NCBI RefSeq assembly: GCF_964340395.1
Contig: NC_135563.1
Location: 18,092,151-18,156,150, forward strand
DNA: 64,000 nt
From: Glandiceps talaboti
Taxonomy: Eukaryota; Hemichordata; Enteropneusta; Spengelidae
Direction: 5' to 3'
Position 1 is the stretch's first letter; every line of letters starts with the position of its first letter. The notes beneath the pieces are model-generated. The model was not told where the DNA came from, did no database searches, and was given only the letters and a program-made list of their open reading frames with translations. Positions 63,027 through 64,000 of the stretch are shown here, in pieces. The position numbers and the translations under genes are program-made.

Positions 63027-63871
63027 AACAACCACTCAAGAAAAATTGTATTCCAAGTCAGTAATCGTGACAAGGGTGATAATGTGGTTTTCAATAACAA
63101 GGGTTGTTAGATGTATAAAATACTAATTAGGATGTTATGTGAACTGTCTATAAATGCTGCTCACATCAACGTTAGTAATCAAGATTCAAAAACGAATCTT
63201 TCAGTACCACTACTACTAGCATTGTACTAGTTTCAGTACCACATTAGTAATATGAACATACAGTATGTATGCTGACGTGAGGCTTTTAATTCTTGCATGC
63301 ATATTTCAATATGATGCCCTAAGGACTAGCAATTCTTTGTCTGCTTGATACAACTGTCTATAGGCCTGCTAGGCAAAGTTTATATAAATTTGTACTGTAC
63401 AATTTGAATTGGGAGAAAATGATACCGGTTTTAAGATATATTTTTGAAGAATAGGTTAAACTGTTTATATGTGCGTCATTGGAAATACAATTTTCATCGA
63501 GAGTTGACGAAATGAAGGTTATATCCTTGTTTGACGTAAGCATGAGATGGTTTCCTTAGAAATCAATTCCCCCCGTAGGTATATTATTATCCTCAAGTAT
63601 ACTTGTATAGCTTCCTAGTTATGACAACGTTGTCATGATTCCGCATTGTGAAGAGCTTAGCTTACTTCTTGCCTCACTGCAATGTACGTCTGTCACAAGA
63701 TACTTGAGTGTGACACATAACGAAGGGAGAGGATGAAGTATTGTATGAATGAGATGACACAGAACAACATATCAATTGAGAATCCAGTACTGTATTTTAC
63801 CAAAATAATATTACATAAAAATGAAACAGAATTTGCAATAATTCGCTGACAATAATCTCGATACAATGATT

Positions 63872-64000
63872 AGTAGTCTATGTGTCCTTGACTACTGGTA
63901 CTTTGGTATTCTAGATATGATGTTTTCGTCTATGCACCCTGGACTACTGCTAATTTGGTAGTCTAGATATAATGTTTAGTAGTCTGTGTGTCCTGACTAC
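63872..64000. repeat. Tandem repeat of 52-54 bp running off the window end
   Basis: AGTCT(A/G)TGTGTCCT(T)GACTAC, then TTTGGTA(T/G)TCTAGATAT(G/A)ATGTTT, repeats with starts about 52 and 54 bases apart (63876, 63928, 63982). At least 2.4 copies are visible and the array continues outside. Confidence 0.85.

Overview
The window looks like nuclear DNA from a marine invertebrate bilaterian. It is AT-rich, has multi-exon genes with GT-AG introns and large introns, and carries many microsatellites, decayed tandem repeats and short inverted-repeat transposons. Protein matches alone do not settle the phylum (lophotrochozoan, ambulacrarian or amphioxus are all possible). No bacterial, CRISPR, rRNA or tRNA features were seen.

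Layout. (1) Positions 1-700 hold a possible 3' terminal exon of an unidentified plus-strand gene, with a polyadenylation signal at 644. (2) About 700-14050 is a complete plus-strand gene, reconstructed as 14 coding exons (663 codons), recognised as the ciliary protein CFAP99. Its first coding intron contains a 1.39 kb inverted-repeat transposon flanked by AGGGA. (3) 14.05-22.9 kb is intergenic: diverged tandem repeats, a GATA array, a GAAT/GAAC block array, a 30-bp hairpin flanked by 7-bp direct repeats, and a CpG-rich stretch ending in a perfect CRE site. (4) 23100 to the end is the 5' part of a plus-strand G protein-coupled receptor kinase of the GRK4/5/6 subfamily. The first four coding exons (113 residues) are present and the kinase domain lies beyond the window. 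Its second intron is 37,068 bp. It holds several miniature inverted-repeat elements (two with clear 8-9 bp target duplications), hairpin-tipped repeats, five or more families of 65-150 bp decayed tandem repeats, and a broken mobile element. That element has a 2A-like motif (DIETNPGP) on the minus strand and a related 360-codon open frame on the plus strand.

The two main genes act in different places: CFAP99 is an axonemal coiled-coil protein, and GRK phosphorylates activated GPCRs at the plasma membrane. Their adjacency is the main higher-level observation, because human CFAP99 and GRK4 both lie in 4p16.3. This suggests an ancestral bilaterian linkage. A conserved-looking minus-strand reading frame starts about 130 bp upstream of the GRK start codon and may mark a divergent promoter.
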